Shown: positions 9,270 to 19,174, counted from the first letter of the stretch. The stretch: DNA of 64,000 nt from Hyphomicrobiales bacterium (GCA_900474095.1 UCOA01000029.1:47822-111821); one strand, 5' to 3'. Made by a program: numbers and translations. Notes: generated by a model not told the origin, from the letters alone.

Positions 9270-9817
9270 AAATAGATATTCGCCCGGTCTGTTTCTCTGC
9301 CGGTTAGGCCGTCACCGGTGGAATACCATTGGCCCGGGGAGCGGCCTTTTTATCCGGCGTCCACGAGCAGCCGCGGCCCCCTTTTTGGTGCCGAATACGT
9401 CGGCGGGCCTGTCACCTCGAGGGGGTGGCGGCTTTATTCCTCTGAAACTAATGGTGCCGTGTAACCAGCAATATCGGGGGACGAAGGTTCAAAACCCTTA
9501 AAGGCGACTACGTTTCGGTTCTTGCGGTCTCGCACTGGCTCTTATTGAAATGAGCAAGGAGGCCGAGCGTCGAAAAACGGAAGCGCTTAGGGCAGCCAGG
9601 TTGGCGCAGGGGTCGAAGACTGCCTCTGCGGACTCGTTTGGGAAGCTTTGTAGGCGAAGCCGCCTAGCGCATTCGTTTTCATCCTGCGTCGTCACGAACA
9701 TTGCGCACCGGCGGAACCAAATTGGTCTCCAAGTCTTCTAGCAATGTTGAGGCCTTTCTTCCCGCAACAAAGCCTCACCAATCGACGCGCTGTTCCATCA
9801 AAGCGTCGGCATCAGAG

Positions 9818-9845
9818 CCAGCGTTCCCTTGGGAACGCTGGTTTT
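9818..9845 (+). terminator. Strong intrinsic-terminator-like hairpin
   Basis: CCAGCGTTCCC (9818-9828), TT, then GGGAACGCTGG (9831-9841) forms a perfect 11-bp stem, followed directly by TTTT on the + strand. No annotated + gene ends close by (the phosphorylase stops 550 bp upstream), so it may end an unannotated transcript. Confidence 0.6.
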
Positions 9846-10048
9846 CAGTTCACCAACACGGCATGAGCGCAGAGCCTAGGATCAGACAAGCGCACTTAGC
9901 GTCCTTCGTTCTTGCCCTGTGGGGGGGCCAGACCGCAATTTGTGGAAACTGCAGGAACTGGTTGCCTGCGAGATTGAAGCATTTCTTCCCATAAAGCCGC
10001 GGTGACTTTTTCTCCCACCATCCTGCCAAAGAGAATGGCATTTCTTAT

Positions 10049-10070
10049 AAATCAATTTATCTACTGATTT
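10049..10070. promoter_or_regulatory. Imperfect inverted repeat in the promoter region of the sulfur operon
   Basis: AAATCA (10049-10054) and TGATTT (10065-10070), spaced by 10 nt, inside an A/T-rich stretch just upstream of the 10097 gene. The layout fits a LysR-type or similar dimer site, but arms of 6 bp are weak evidence. Confidence 0.3.
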
Positions 10071-10096
10071 TATAGACTAACTGTACAACTTAGCGA

Positions 10097-11104
10097 ATGG
10101 ATCGGTGGCGTATGTCCTACCTCCTTAGTCTTCTCGACAAAAGTCCCCTCGATGACGGCAGTACGGCCGCAGAAGCCTTGGGCACCACGGTCAGGCTCGC
10201 TCAAAGGGCGGAAGAGCTTGGGTACCATCGGTTTTGGGTGGCCGAGCACCATAATATGCCCAATCTCGCAAGCTCTGCGCCGGAAACGCTGATTGCCTTT
10301 CTTCTGGCCAAGACGGTGAGGATTCGTATCGGTTCGGGCGGCGTCATGCTCCAGCACTATAGCGCTTACAAGGTCGCCGAGACGTTCAACCTTCTGGCGT
10401 CGCTCGCTCCGGATCGCGTCGATCTGGGCGTCGGCAAGGCACCTGGCGGGTTTCCGCTGTCGACCTGGGCTCTCCAAGTGGGCGTTGATCCCACCAGGAA
10501 ACCGGATTTTGCCGATCAGCTTTCCGATATCAATACCTATCTTGCCGCTGACCCAAACTACGAAGGGCCGCACGCGACCCCGTTTCCGCCGACAGCGCCT
10601 GAGCGCTTTCTTCTGGGCGCCAGCGTCGAGAGTGCCGAACTGGCGGCAGCCAAGGGCTGGCGGCTCGTCTTTGCCGGCCAGCTGAACGGCGATCCGGACA
10701 ATCTCCGCAAGACCTTCGAGGCCTATGCGAGGGCCAGCGGCGGCAAAACGCCGATCCTGGCGCTGGCAGCCTATGCCGCCGAAGATGCAAGCGCTGCACG
10801 AAAGGCCGTTGCGGAGCTCCGTATCGTCAAGGTTTTCCTTCGCGACGGCAGGAGCGTCAATGTCGGCACAGAGGAGCAGGCCGCCGAATTCGCACGCCAG
10901 GCAGGCGTCGGCATCGACCGGCTGGAGGCGAAGGCGCCGAGCGTGCTGCACGGCACGGCCGCCGAGGTTCGCCGGCAGCTTGACGAGTTGCACAGCCGGT
11001 ACGGCGTCGCCGAATTCATCATCGAAACGCCGGCGCTTGGTGCGGCTGAACGGTTGGCTTCCGTCGAGCGTCTCGCCAAAGGGCAGCTTTCACTCGCCGC
11101 CTGA
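10097..11104 (+). CDS. Luciferase-like (LLM) flavin oxidoreductase, MsnO8 type
   Basis: 335 residues. MSYLLSLLDKSPL, FWVAEHHNMPNLASSAPE and GSGGVMLQHYSAYKVAE are hallmarks of the single-subunit luciferase-like family that uses FMNH2 and O2. Translation may begin at ATG 10097 or at ATG 10112 (MSYLL), which matches relatives better. First gene of an operon running to 19842. Members next to sulfur genes cleave C-S bonds of organosulfur compounds; here that role is inferred from the neighbours. Confidence 0.82.
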   Translation: MDRWRMSYLLSLLDKSPLDDGSTAAEALGTTVRLAQRAEELGYHRFWVAEHHNMPNLASSAPETLIAFLLAKTVRIRIGSGGVMLQHYSAYKVAETFNLLASLAPDRVDLGVGKAPGGFPLSTWALQVGVDPTRKPDFADQLSDINTYLAADPNYEGPHATPFPPTAPERFLLGASVESAELAAAKGWRLVFAGQLNGDPDNLRKTFEAYARASGGKTPILALAAYAAEDASAARKAVAELRIVKVFLRDGRSVNVGTEEQAAEFARQAGVGIDRLEAKAPSVLHGTAAEVRRQLDELHSRYGVAEFIIETPALGAAERLASVERLAKGQLSLAA

Positions 11105-11127
11105 TATTTCGCAAAAGGATACATCCG

Positions 11128-12477
11128 ATGGCTCAGAAACACATCCCGTTCGGTATCATGCTGCAGGGCCCTGGCGGTCATATGAACGCCTGGAAGCATC
11201 CCAGCGGCCCGGTAGATGCAAGCGTCAATTTCGAGTTCTTCGTCAACACCGCGCGCAGGGCCGAAGCCGCAGGGATCGCCTTCGCCTTCGTCGCCGACGG
11301 CCTCTATATCAACGCGCAGTCGATCCCCCATTTTCTCAACCGTTTCGAGCCGATTTCCATCCTTTCGGCGCTGGCTGCATCCACCTCCAAGATAGGTCTT
11401 GTGGGCACCGTCTCCACCTCCTACAGCGATCCGTTCACCGTCGCTCGCCAGTTCGCCACGATTGACCTGATCAGCGGCGGTCGCGCCGGCTGGAACGCTG
11501 TGACGACCCCGCTCGAAGGGTCGGGCCGCAACTACAGCCGCGAGCATCCAGAACACGAACTGCGCTACGAGATCGCCGACGAGTATCTCGATGTCATCAA
11601 GGGCCTGTGGGATTCCTGGGACGACGATGCCTTTGTCCGCGACCGGGAAACGGGCGTCTATGCCGACAAGTCGAAGCTGCACAAGCTCGACCACAAGGGA
11701 CGTTTTTTCCGTGTAGAAGGCCCGCTGAATATCGGCCGATCGAAGCAAGGGCAACCCGTGGTGTTCCAGGCAGGGGCGTCCGATTCCGGCATAAGACTGG
11801 CCGGCAAGCATGCCGACGCGGTGTTCACCAATGGCCGGCCGATCGAGGATGCGAAAGCCTTCTACAAGCAGGTGAAACACAGCGCGATCGCGCAGGGGCG
11901 CCGTGCTGCCGAAATCGGCCTCTATCCTGGCATCGGGCCGATCGTCGGTGCGACGGTGGAAGAAGCAGAGCAGAAATATCAGGCGATCCGCAGTCTCGTA
12001 ACCATAGAGGAAGCACTGCTCTATCTCGGCCGCTTCTTCGATCACCATGACTTCAGCATCTATCCGCTGGACGAGGCCTTTCCGGATATTGGCGATATCG
12101 GCAAGAACAGCTTTCGCGCCACCACCGACCGCATCAAGAAGACGGCTCGCGAGCAGAACCTCACGTTGCGCGAAATCGCTCTTGATGCCGCAACGCCGCG
12201 GACGGCGTTCATCGGCACGGCGGATCATATTGCTGCTGAAATCATCCGCTGGGTCGACGAGGGCGCTGCCGACGGTTTCATCCTCGGCTTCCCGGTGATC
12301 GCCGAGGGCCTCGACGATTTCGCCACGCATGTCCTGCCGATCCTGGAAAAGCGAGGCTATTTCAATCCGGCGCTGACAGGGGAGACGCTGCGCGATCACC
12401 TGGGGCTTGGATATCGTGAGAGCCGTTACGCTGCTCCGCCCGCTGATGTCGAACGCGGAAAGGCGGTCGGCGCCTGA
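11128..12477 (+). CDS. FMN-dependent monooxygenase, NtaA/SnaA/CmoJ (YtnJ) type
   Basis: 449 residues. Sequence blocks such as IPHFLNRFEPISILSALA, ISGGRAGWN, EGPLNIGRSKQGQPVVFQAG and DIGDIGKNSF correspond closely, from memory, to Bacillus subtilis YtnJ/CmoJ, which oxidises N-acetyl-S-alkylcysteines so that the C-S bond breaks. It needs FMNH2 from a separate reductase, and no flavin reductase gene is seen in this operon. Strong AAAGGA ribosome site before ATG 11128. The deacylase and acetyltransferase genes that the pathway needs follow immediately. Confidence 0.85.
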   Translation: MAQKHIPFGIMLQGPGGHMNAWKHPSGPVDASVNFEFFVNTARRAEAAGIAFAFVADGLYINAQSIPHFLNRFEPISILSALAASTSKIGLVGTVSTSYSDPFTVARQFATIDLISGGRAGWNAVTTPLEGSGRNYSREHPEHELRYEIADEYLDVIKGLWDSWDDDAFVRDRETGVYADKSKLHKLDHKGRFFRVEGPLNIGRSKQGQPVVFQAGASDSGIRLAGKHADAVFTNGRPIEDAKAFYKQVKHSAIAQGRRAAEIGLYPGIGPIVGATVEEAEQKYQAIRSLVTIEEALLYLGRFFDHHDFSIYPLDEAFPDIGDIGKNSFRATTDRIKKTAREQNLTLREIALDAATPRTAFIGTADHIAAEIIRWVDEGAADGFILGFPVIAEGLDDFATHVLPILEKRGYFNPALTGETLRDHLGLGYRESRYAAPPADVERGKAVGA

Positions 12478-12494
12478 GGCGCCGGGAAACGACC

Positions 12495-13682
12495 ATGAGC
12501 ATCATCGCACAAGCCGCAGGCGTCAACGACCCTGTCGAGCAAGGCATTGCCGCCTTTATCGAGGAGATCGTCGCGCTCCGTCATGACCTGCACCAGTATC
12601 CGGAGCTTGCCTTCCAGGAACGGCGCACCAGTAAGCTCGTCGCCTCCCATCTGTCTTCATGGGGCTATGACGTCACCACCGGTATCGCCGGAACGGGTCT
12701 TGTTGCGACGCTGAAACGCGGAGATGGTGAACGCCATATCGGCATTCGCGCCGATATGGATGCTCTGCCGATCGAGGAGGCGACCGGGCTTGCCTATGCC
12801 AGCAGAAATCCGGGCGTCATGCATGCCTGCGGCCATGATGGCCACACCGCCACCCTTCTCGCCGCAGCGCGCTATCTCGCCGAAAGCGGAACCTTCAACG
12901 GCACGCTTCACCTGATCTTCCAGCCGGCGGAGGAAATCGGTGCCGGTGCGCGCAAGATGATCTCGGACGGGCTTTTCGATCGCTTTCCCGTCGATGCGGT
13001 CTTCGGGCTGCACAACTGGCCGGGGGTTCCATCCGGGCAATTTGGTTTCGTCGCCGGTGCCGCGATGGCCTCGGTCGACCAGGCGAATATCCGCATTCTC
13101 GGCAAGGGCGGCCATGGGGCCGAGCCGCATCGCGCCGTCGATCCCGTGCTGGCGTCCGCCTCCTTTATCACCGCGCTGCAGAGCGTCGTCTCACGGAATG
13201 TCGATCCGCAGGAAATGGCGGTTGCTACAGTCGGATCGATCCACGCGGGATCTGCCTCGAATGTCATTCCGGAAAGCGTCGAGTTGAAGCTCACCATGCG
13301 GGCTTTTACCGAAACCGTTCGCCAGCAATTGCGGGAGCGCATTCCGGCGCTGGCGCGGGCGCAGGCGGAAAGTTTCGGGGCCGTGGCGGAGGTGGATTAC
13401 CGGCTGGGTTTCCCGGCGCTGATCAACGACCGCGAAGAGACCGATTTTGCGCGTGCGGTGGCGCTTGACACTTTTGGTCCGGCGAGGGTCCAGGAAGGTT
13501 TCAAGCCGCGCACGGCCAGCGAGGATTTCGCCTTCATGCTGCAAGAAAAGCCCGGCAGCTACCTGTTCGTCGGCAATGGCGACACCGCGCCGCTGCACAG
13601 CGCCCATTACGCTTTCGACGACGCGATCATCGCGCCTGCCGCCCGCTACTGGGTACGGCTGGCAGAAACCTTTCTCAACTGA
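12495..13682 (+). CDS. M20-family amidohydrolase / N-acyl-cysteine deacetylase type
   Basis: 395 residues. Metal-binding HACGHDGHTA (about residues 110-119), FQPAEEIGAGA (Glu pair) and GLHNWPG are intact, and TASEDFAFM marks the C-terminal metal site. The family includes hippurate hydrolases, IAA-amino acid hydrolases and the Bacillus deacetylases SndA and YxeP that release cysteine derivatives from N-acetyl forms. Between the monooxygenase and acetyltransferase genes, deacetylation of an oxidised N-acetylcysteine is the best guess. Cytoplasmic; no signal peptide. Confidence 0.85.
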   Translation: MSIIAQAAGVNDPVEQGIAAFIEEIVALRHDLHQYPELAFQERRTSKLVASHLSSWGYDVTTGIAGTGLVATLKRGDGERHIGIRADMDALPIEEATGLAYASRNPGVMHACGHDGHTATLLAAARYLAESGTFNGTLHLIFQPAEEIGAGARKMISDGLFDRFPVDAVFGLHNWPGVPSGQFGFVAGAAMASVDQANIRILGKGGHGAEPHRAVDPVLASASFITALQSVVSRNVDPQEMAVATVGSIHAGSASNVIPESVELKLTMRAFTETVRQQLRERIPALARAQAESFGAVAEVDYRLGFPALINDREETDFARAVALDTFGPARVQEGFKPRTASEDFAFMLQEKPGSYLFVGNGDTAPLHSAHYAFDDAIIAPAARYWVRLAETFLN

Positions 13683-13717
13683 AGACATCAACAGGCCCAA
13701 GAGACAGGATTGGCGAA

Positions 13718-14272
13718 ATGAGCGATACGTTTCTCTACACCACGCCCCTCGATCCCCGCGCAAAGCCACTGATCGACGAACTCACCTTCGAATATGACAG
13801 CCGCTACGGGGATTATTTCAGCGCAGCGGGTGCTGCGGACGAGATGAACCGCTATCCAGTTGAGGCTTTCGCTCCACCGCACGGCAATTTCCTGCTTCTG
13901 CAACGTAATGGTGAAACTATCGGTGGCGGGGCTTTCAAACATTATGATGATCACACCGCCGAGTTCAAACGCATCTGGACACGCACGGATCTGCGCCGGC
14001 AGGGGCTTGCGGTCAAAGTTCTGCTTGAACTCGAAGTGCAGGCCGCTCGCCAGGGTTATTCCCGGGTCTACCTGACCACCGGTTTTCGTCAGCCGGAGGC
14101 GGTCGGGCTCTATCTGAAATACGGCTACACGGCACTCTTCGATGTTGAGGCCGATCCGGAAATCTACAAGACACTGCCATTCGAAAAACAGATCGGCCAT
14201 CGCGGGATCGCAGGCCCGGCGACGATCGCACAGGCGGAACAACCGCTTCAGCACGCCGCCGGCCATCGATGA
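13718..14272 (+). CDS. GNAT-family N-acetyltransferase
   Basis: 184 residues with the GNAT acetyl-CoA loop RRQGLAVKVL (about residues 91-100) and the following strand-helix (GYSRVYLTTGF). The motif QPEAVGLYLKYGYT is the usual C-terminal block. An AGGA element precedes ATG 13718. In the analogous Bacillus operons (YtmI/SnaA, YxeL/SnaB) the GNAT enzyme acetylates the S-modified cysteine before oxidation; the same task is inferred here. Confidence 0.8.
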   Translation: MSDTFLYTTPLDPRAKPLIDELTFEYDSRYGDYFSAAGAADEMNRYPVEAFAPPHGNFLLLQRNGETIGGGAFKHYDDHTAEFKRIWTRTDLRRQGLAVKVLLELEVQAARQGYSRVYLTTGFRQPEAVGLYLKYGYTALFDVEADPEIYKTLPFEKQIGHRGIAGPATIAQAEQPLQHAAGHR

Positions 14273-14302
14273 CGTTTTGGGTGACTCCACAAGGGGAAAG
14301 TC

Positions 14303-16084
14303 ATGGCACTAACGACAGATTTCGTGGACATCGAGCCCGGCCGCAGGACGGCGGATCACAGCCACGACTATTCACGCCACCGGATCGTCCCGGCGCGCCA
14401 TCCCGGCCGGCTGATCGGTACGGTCTTCGCAGCGGCCGTCATCGGTGCCGTGCTCTATTCCACCTTCACCAATCCGCGTTGGGGATGGAACGTCTTTGCC
14501 GATTGGTTCTTTGCGGAGCCGGTCCTTGCCGGTCTGGGGAGGACCTTGCTGCTGACTGCGCTGGCCACGGTATCGGGGTCGGTGCTCGGCACAGCGTTGG
14601 CACTGGCGCGGGTGTCGAAGTCGCCGCTGCTCTCCGGCTTGTCCTGGGGCTATGTCTGGCTGTTGCGCTCCATCCCTTTGATCGTGCTTCTTCTGGTGCT
14701 CAACAATCTCGGCTATCTCTACGAGACGATCAGGATCGCGGTACCCTTCAGCGATACAGTCTTGCTTGATTATCCCACGGTGCAATTGCTGACGCCGTTT
14801 GCAGCTGCTTTCCTCGGTCTGACTCTGAACCAATCCGCCTTCTTCTCGGAAATCGTCCGTGGCGGCATCCTGTCGGTCGATCAGGGTCAGCTCGAAGCGG
14901 CAGCCGCGCTCGGCCTTCCGCGCCGACGCCAGGTGTTCCGCATCGTATTGCCGCAGGCCATGCGATCGATCCTGCCGACCGGCTTCAACGAAATCATCGG
15001 CCTGGCGAAAAGTACGTCGATGGTCTACGTGCTCGCCCTGCCGGAACTCTTCTATACGGTGCAGGTGATCTATCGCCGCAACCTCGAAGTCATTCCGCTG
15101 CTGATGGTGGCAACGGCCTGGTACCTCGTGATCATGACCGTGCTCTCGATCGCGCAGCATTATATCGAGCGCTATTTCTCCCGCGGCGCGGTGCGCAATC
15201 CGGTTCCGCTACCCTTTCAGGCTTTCTTCAGCCGCTTCCGCCGCCCGCTGTCACGAAAGACCGTCGACACGCCCGTCCACACAGCACGGAAAACCGGTTT
15301 CAGCGACACGCCCCTGTTGAGGGCGGGCGCTCCGGTTCGCATCCATGACATTTCGAAAAGCTTCGGCGCCTTGAAGGTGCTGGATGCGATCGACCTGACC
15401 CTGCCGGCAGGCAGCGTCACGGCCATCCTCGGCCCGTCGGGTTCCGGCAAATCGACACTGCTGCGAGCGATCAATCATCTGGAACGCGTCGACAGCGGTT
15501 TCATCTCAGTCGATGGCGACCTCGTGGGTTATCGCAGGAACGGCGAGACACTTTATGAACTCAAGGAAAAGGACATCCTGAAACGCCGCGCCGACATAGG
15601 CATGGTCTTCCAGAACTTCAATCTCTTTCCACACCTGACAGTGCTGGAAAACCTCATCGAAGCACCGATGCAGGTTCGCGGGACGGACCGTACCACAGCC
15701 GTCGAGGTGGCGCGGGAGCTTCTCTCCCGCATCGGCCTGACGGACAAGATCGATGCTTATCCCCGCCAGCTTTCCGGCGGCCAGCAGCAGCGCGTCGCCA
15801 TCGCCCGGGCGCTGGCACTAAAGCCGAAGGTACTGCTTTTCGACGAACCCACCTCGGCGCTCGATCCGGAACTCGTCGGTGAGGTGCTCGACGTCATCAA
15901 GGAACTGGGGCGCACGGGGACGACGCTGGTCATCGTCACCCACGAGGTCGGGTTTGCCCGGGAAGTGGCCGATACGGTCGTGTTCATGGAAGGCGGTCAC
16001 ATTCTGGAAGTCGGCCCGCCGGCCCGCATCTTCAGCCAGCCGGACCATCCGCGCACCCGCGAATTCCTCGCAAAAGTTCTCTAG
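14303..16084 (+). CDS. Amino-acid ABC transporter, permease fused to ATP-binding protein
   Basis: 593 residues. Residues 1-300 hold a HisM/GlnP-type permease with about five or six helices and an EAA-like loop ([15 protein letters not shown]). After a linker of about 40 residues comes a complete ATPase of the polar amino acid type: Walker [10 protein letters not shown] (about 374), signature [14 protein letters not shown] (about 489), Walker [13 protein letters not shown] (about 510). Such natural fusions are known for cystine and other amino-acid importers. Two binding-protein genes follow. Strong AAGGGG before the ATG. Confidence 0.9.
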   Translation: MALTTDFVDIEPGRRTADHSHDYSRHRIVPARHPGRLIGTVFAAAVIGAVLYSTFTNPRWGWNVFADWFFAEPVLAGLGRTLLLTALATVSGSVLGTALALARVSKSPLLSGLSWGYVWLLRSIPLIVLLLVLNNLGYLYETIRIAVPFSDTVLLDYPTVQLLTPFAAAFLGLTLNQSAFFSEIVRGGILSVDQGQLEAAAALGLPRRRQVFRIVLPQAMRSILPTGFNEIIGLAKSTSMVYVLALPELFYTVQVIYRRNLEVIPLLMVATAWYLVIMTVLSIAQHYIERYFSRGAVRNPVPLPFQAFFSRFRRPLSRKTVDTPVHTARKTGFSDTPLLRAGAPVRIHDISKSFGALKVLDAIDLTLPAGSVTAILGPSGSGKSTLLRAINHLERVDSGFISVDGDLVGYRRNGETLYELKEKDILKRRADIGMVFQNFNLFPHLTVLENLIEAPMQVRGTDRTTAVEVARELLSRIGLTDKIDAYPRQLSGGQQQRVAIARALALKPKVLLFDEPTSALDPELVGEVLDVIKELGRTGTTLVIVTHEVGFAREVADTVVFMEGGHILEVGPPARIFSQPDHPRTREFLAKVL

Positions 16085-16161
16085 CAGATTTCCGGCCGCT
16101 GAGCGGGCGGAATGGGACTATCAGCATCCACAGTCATACGTTGAAGATGGAGACGGGAAAC

Positions 16162-17106
16162 ATGACATTTTTACACAAAGCTAAACTTCTGATGGCAGGC
16201 GTGGCGACCATTGCGGCGCTCGGGCTCGGCGCCGCGCTGGCGGCGGAGAAATTCGAACACAGTCCCGACATCTCCTACCGCGCGCGGGCGGAAAAGGACG
16301 AAGGCGCGATCAAGGCGATTGCGAAGGATTACTCGTTCGTCGCGCCCGGAAAATTGACGATCGGAATCCATCCGTGGGATCCGCCGATCGCGACCTATGC
16401 AACCGACGCAGAAACGGTGGTCGGCGCCGACCCGGATATTGCGCAACTGATCGCCGATTCTCTCGGCCTGGAACTCGATCTCATCGTTGTCGCCTGGGCG
16501 GATTGGCCGCTCGGCGTCTCCTCCGGCAAGTATGACGCGGTTATCAGCAACGTCACTGTGACCGAGGAGCGCAAGGAAAAGTTCGATTTTTCGACCTACC
16601 GCAAGGACGTGCTCGGCTTCTACGTGAAGTCCGACAGCAAGATCACCTCGATCAGGGAGCCCAAGGACGTCGCTGGCCTGAAAGTGACCGTGGGCGCCGG
16701 AACCAATCAGGAGAAAATCCTGCTGGAATGGGACCGGCAGAACGTTGCGGCGGGCCTCAAGCCAATTGAGGTTCAGTATTACGACGACAGCGCAGCGGAA
16801 GATCTTGCTCTCCAGTCTGACCGCGTGGACGTCATATTCGACCCGAACTCGCCTCGGGCCTATGCTGCAACTCTTAATGGGAAAACGAAGCTCGTCGGCA
16901 TCGTTTCGGGTGGCTGGCCGCTAACGGCCGATATTGCGGTTACGACTCGGAAAGGTGCAGGTCTTGCCGAAGCCATCACCATCGCCATCAACGATCTGAT
17001 CGCCAACGGGAAATATGGAGAGGTCCTCAGTCGCTGGAACGTGGAAGCGGAGGCGGTCGATAAAGCCCAGACCAACCCGCCCGGCCTGCCGAAGAGCGGT
17101 TCGTAG
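16162..17106 (+). CDS. ABC transporter binding protein, amino-acid family 3 (first of a tandem pair)
   Basis: 314 residues. Signal peptide with hydrophobic core LLMAGVATIAALGLGAALA and likely cleavage after ALA-AE. The mature part has the family-3 blocks FVAPGKLTIGIHPWDPP, VVGADPDIAQLIAD, YDAVISNVTVTEERKEKFDF and GAGTNQEKIL. Start ATG 16162 is chosen (GACGGG upstream) over the in-frame TTG 16141 and ATG 16147. Serves the fused permease-ATPase. Closely related to the next gene, so one arose by duplication. Confidence 0.88.
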   Translation: MTFLHKAKLLMAGVATIAALGLGAALAAEKFEHSPDISYRARAEKDEGAIKAIAKDYSFVAPGKLTIGIHPWDPPIATYATDAETVVGADPDIAQLIADSLGLELDLIVVAWADWPLGVSSGKYDAVISNVTVTEERKEKFDFSTYRKDVLGFYVKSDSKITSIREPKDVAGLKVTVGAGTNQEKILLEWDRQNVAAGLKPIEVQYYDDSAAEDLALQSDRVDVIFDPNSPRAYAATLNGKTKLVGIVSGGWPLTADIAVTTRKGAGLAEAITIAINDLIANGKYGEVLSRWNVEAEAVDKAQTNPPGLPKSGS

Positions 17107-17177
17107 TGTCGGACAGCGGGCCAGCTCGCCATGTTCGCGCCGGCCGGCATTTTTTCGGTACAATTGGAGAATTTAGG

Positions 17178-18119
17178 ATGATGACTGGCTTTCCTGCATT
17201 ACGGACGCTTCTTGTCGCCGTCATGGCATCGATTTTTTCCACCGTCGGTATAGTGAAAGCGGCCGACGAATTCGATCTCAGTCCCTCGCAACCCGGCCGC
17301 ATTCGGGCGGAGAAAAACAATGCGGCCATTGCCGCAATTTCGAAGAACTTCAGCTTCGTGACGCCGGGCAAGTTCACGGTGGCCGTCAGCCCTGGTGGAC
17401 CACCGCTCGCAACCTATGCCACGGATGCGAAAACGGTCGTCGGCGCCGATCCGGATTATGCGTCCGCCATCGCCGACAGCCTCGGGCGTGAGTTGGAACT
17501 CCTACCGGTTGCCTGGATCGACTGGCCGCTCGGCCTGACCTCGCGCAAATACGATGCGGTCATCTCCAATGTCGGCGTCACTGAGCAGCGCAAGGAGAAG
17601 TTCGATTTTTCGACCTACCGGCAGGGATTGCACGGCTTCTTCGTCAAGTCGGACAGCGCGATATCCTCGATTACGGAGCCGGAGGATGCCGCAGGTCTGC
17701 GTTTCATCGTCGGTGCCGGCACCAATCAGGAGCGCATCCTGCTGCGGTGGAGCGATGAAAATGTTGCAGCCGGGTTGAAGCCACTGGAACTGCAGTATTA
17801 TGACGACGAAGCGGCAAGCCTTCTGGCGCTCTCCTCGGGCCGGGCCGACGTCATCGTCCAGCCGCATGCGCAACTCGTCTACATCGCTGCCCGCGATCAC
17901 AATATCAAACGCGTCGGCACGCTGAGCGCCGGCTGGCCCGATCGCTCCGATGTCGCGATCGCCACGAAGAAGCACAGCGGCCTGGCAGAGGCGCTGACCA
18001 TCGCCACCAACGGTCTGATCAAGAGCGGCGTCTACAGCAAAATTCTCGATCATTGGCACCTGGCCGAGGAAGCGCTGCCGAAATCGGAGACCAATCCGCC
18101 CGGTCTGCCGAGATCCTGA
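17178..18119 (+). CDS. ABC transporter binding protein, amino-acid family 3 (second of a tandem pair)
   Basis: 313 residues. It aligns along its length with the preceding protein (shared VVGADPDYA, KYDAVISNVGVTEQRKEKFD, GAGTNQERILL, TNPPGLP), but ligand-pocket segments differ (SPGGPPLAT for HPWDPPIAT). A signal peptide is present. Start at ATG 17178 with GGAGA 7 nt upstream. Two binding proteins feeding one translocator parallels TcyJ/TcyK of the Bacillus cystine/S-methylcysteine operon and would widen the substrate range. Confidence 0.88.
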   Translation: MMTGFPALRTLLVAVMASIFSTVGIVKAADEFDLSPSQPGRIRAEKNNAAIAAISKNFSFVTPGKFTVAVSPGGPPLATYATDAKTVVGADPDYASAIADSLGRELELLPVAWIDWPLGLTSRKYDAVISNVGVTEQRKEKFDFSTYRQGLHGFFVKSDSAISSITEPEDAAGLRFIVGAGTNQERILLRWSDENVAAGLKPLELQYYDDEAASLLALSSGRADVIVQPHAQLVYIAARDHNIKRVGTLSAGWPDRSDVAIATKKHSGLAEALTIATNGLIKSGVYSKILDHWHLAEEALPKSETNPPGLPRS

Positions 18120-18133
18120 AGGCCACGAGCAAA

Positions 18134-19174
18134 ATGAACAGCATTGCGCCCTCCATCAATCATATCGGCTTTCTCACTCCGGGTAACTACCCGGCGGACG
18201 ACCCGCTGTCCGGTCTGGAAAAGACGTTGCAGTTGCTCGAATATGGAGAAGAGCTCGGTTTTCAAAGTGCCTGGGCGCGACAAAGGCACCTGGAACCGGG
18301 TATCTCGTCGGCCACCGCCTTCCTCGCCGCCGCGACCCAGCGGACCAGCAGCATCCAGCTCGGTACTGCCGTCATTCCGATCGGTTATGAAAGCCCCTAT
18401 CGTCTCGCCGAAGATCTTTCGACGGTCGATGTCCTCTCGCGCGGCCGTCTCAATGTCGGCTTGAGTGCCGGCCGGCCACTCCATGCCGATCTGATCGCCC
18501 CGCTGGTTTTCGACGGCGACTGGGAAAGCTTCGACTTCTCCCACGACAGAGTTCTGCGTTTCGTCAATAATTTGAAGAGCAATCCCGTCGGTGACGAGAC
18601 GACCTTCATCAAGACCCCCTTCGGACCGCAACGGCCTAGGTTGCAACCACATGCGAAGGGGCTGACGGATCGCATCTGGTACGGTGGCGGTTCGCTGCGA
18701 TCCGCCCGTTGGGCTGGGCAAAACGGCCTTAACCTTCTGATCGGCAATGTCACGAGTGGCGAGGAGACGGATGATTTCGACGTCGCGCAGTCGCGTCAGC
18801 TCAAAGCATATCGGGAGGCTGGTGGATCGGGCAAACGGGTTGCGCTCGGCCGTGTCATCGTGCCTCTCGACGGTGCCGACGGCATCACCCGCAAGCGATA
18901 TCTCGACTATGCGGCCGGGCGGCACGAGCGAACACTGACACCGCAGGGTGAGCGCCGGACGCTTTATCCAAGCGACCTTGTCGGTACGTCGGAGCAAATT
19001 CTCGAACGCCTGTTTGTCGACCCGATCCTGCCGCAGGTCAACGAATTGCGGCTTGAGCTTCCCTACGAATTCGAGGATGAGGAATATCGCCAGATTATCC
19101 ACGATTTTTCCACGCTCATCGCCCCGCGACTCGGCTGGGTTAATGATCAGCGTCGAGAAAAACGCACTGCATAA
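18134..19174 (+). CDS. Luciferase-like (LLM) FMN-dependent oxidoreductase
   Basis: 346 residues. The N-terminal INHIGFLTPGNYPADDP, WARQRHLEPGISSATAFLAA, GTAVIPIGYESPYRLAEDLSTVD and LNVGLSAGRP follow the bacterial luciferase fold, with the conserved beta-strand 4 region. Start ATG 18134 lies 14 bp after the previous stop; an upstream extension to 18053 overlaps the binding protein and is rejected. Third flavin monooxygenase in the operon; substrate unknown, probably another organosulfur compound. Confidence 0.8.
   Translation: MNSIAPSINHIGFLTPGNYPADDPLSGLEKTLQLLEYGEELGFQSAWARQRHLEPGISSATAFLAAATQRTSSIQLGTAVIPIGYESPYRLAEDLSTVDVLSRGRLNVGLSAGRPLHADLIAPLVFDGDWESFDFSHDRVLRFVNNLKSNPVGDETTFIKTPFGPQRPRLQPHAKGLTDRIWYGGGSLRSARWAGQNGLNLLIGNVTSGEETDDFDVAQSRQLKAYREAGGSGKRVALGRVIVPLDGADGITRKRYLDYAAGRHERTLTPQGERRTLYPSDLVGTSEQILERLFVDPILPQVNELRLELPYEFEDEEYRQIIHDFSTLIAPRLGWVNDQRREKRTA

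Larger units (their letters stand above)
9270..10096. other. Long gene-poor region before the sulfur operon
   Basis: About 830 bp. No open frame here has both a good ribosome-binding site and recognisable protein character. A short + frame at 9550-9741 begins MSKEAERRKTEALRAARLA, which looks like the N-terminus of small charged rhizobial proteins, then becomes arginine-rich nonsense; it may be a remnant. A strong hairpin lies at 9818-9845. The right end, 10040-10096, is A/T-rich and presumably carries the promoter of the downstream operon. Confidence 0.5.

Noticed and set aside
9480..9505. GGTTCAAAACCC resembling a tRNA T-arm
   Set aside because: No acceptor stem, anticodon arm or D-arm can be assembled around it, so neither a tRNA nor an integration site is supported.
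9550..9741. 63-codon frame starting MSKEAERRKTEALRAARLA
   Set aside because: Protein-like only for the first 20 residues; no ribosome site. Mentioned as a possible remnant, not annotated as a gene.
10771..12399. Minus-strand frame (542 codons) opposite the two flavin monooxygenases
   Set aside because: Spans two real genes of the other strand and their gap; translation has no family character.
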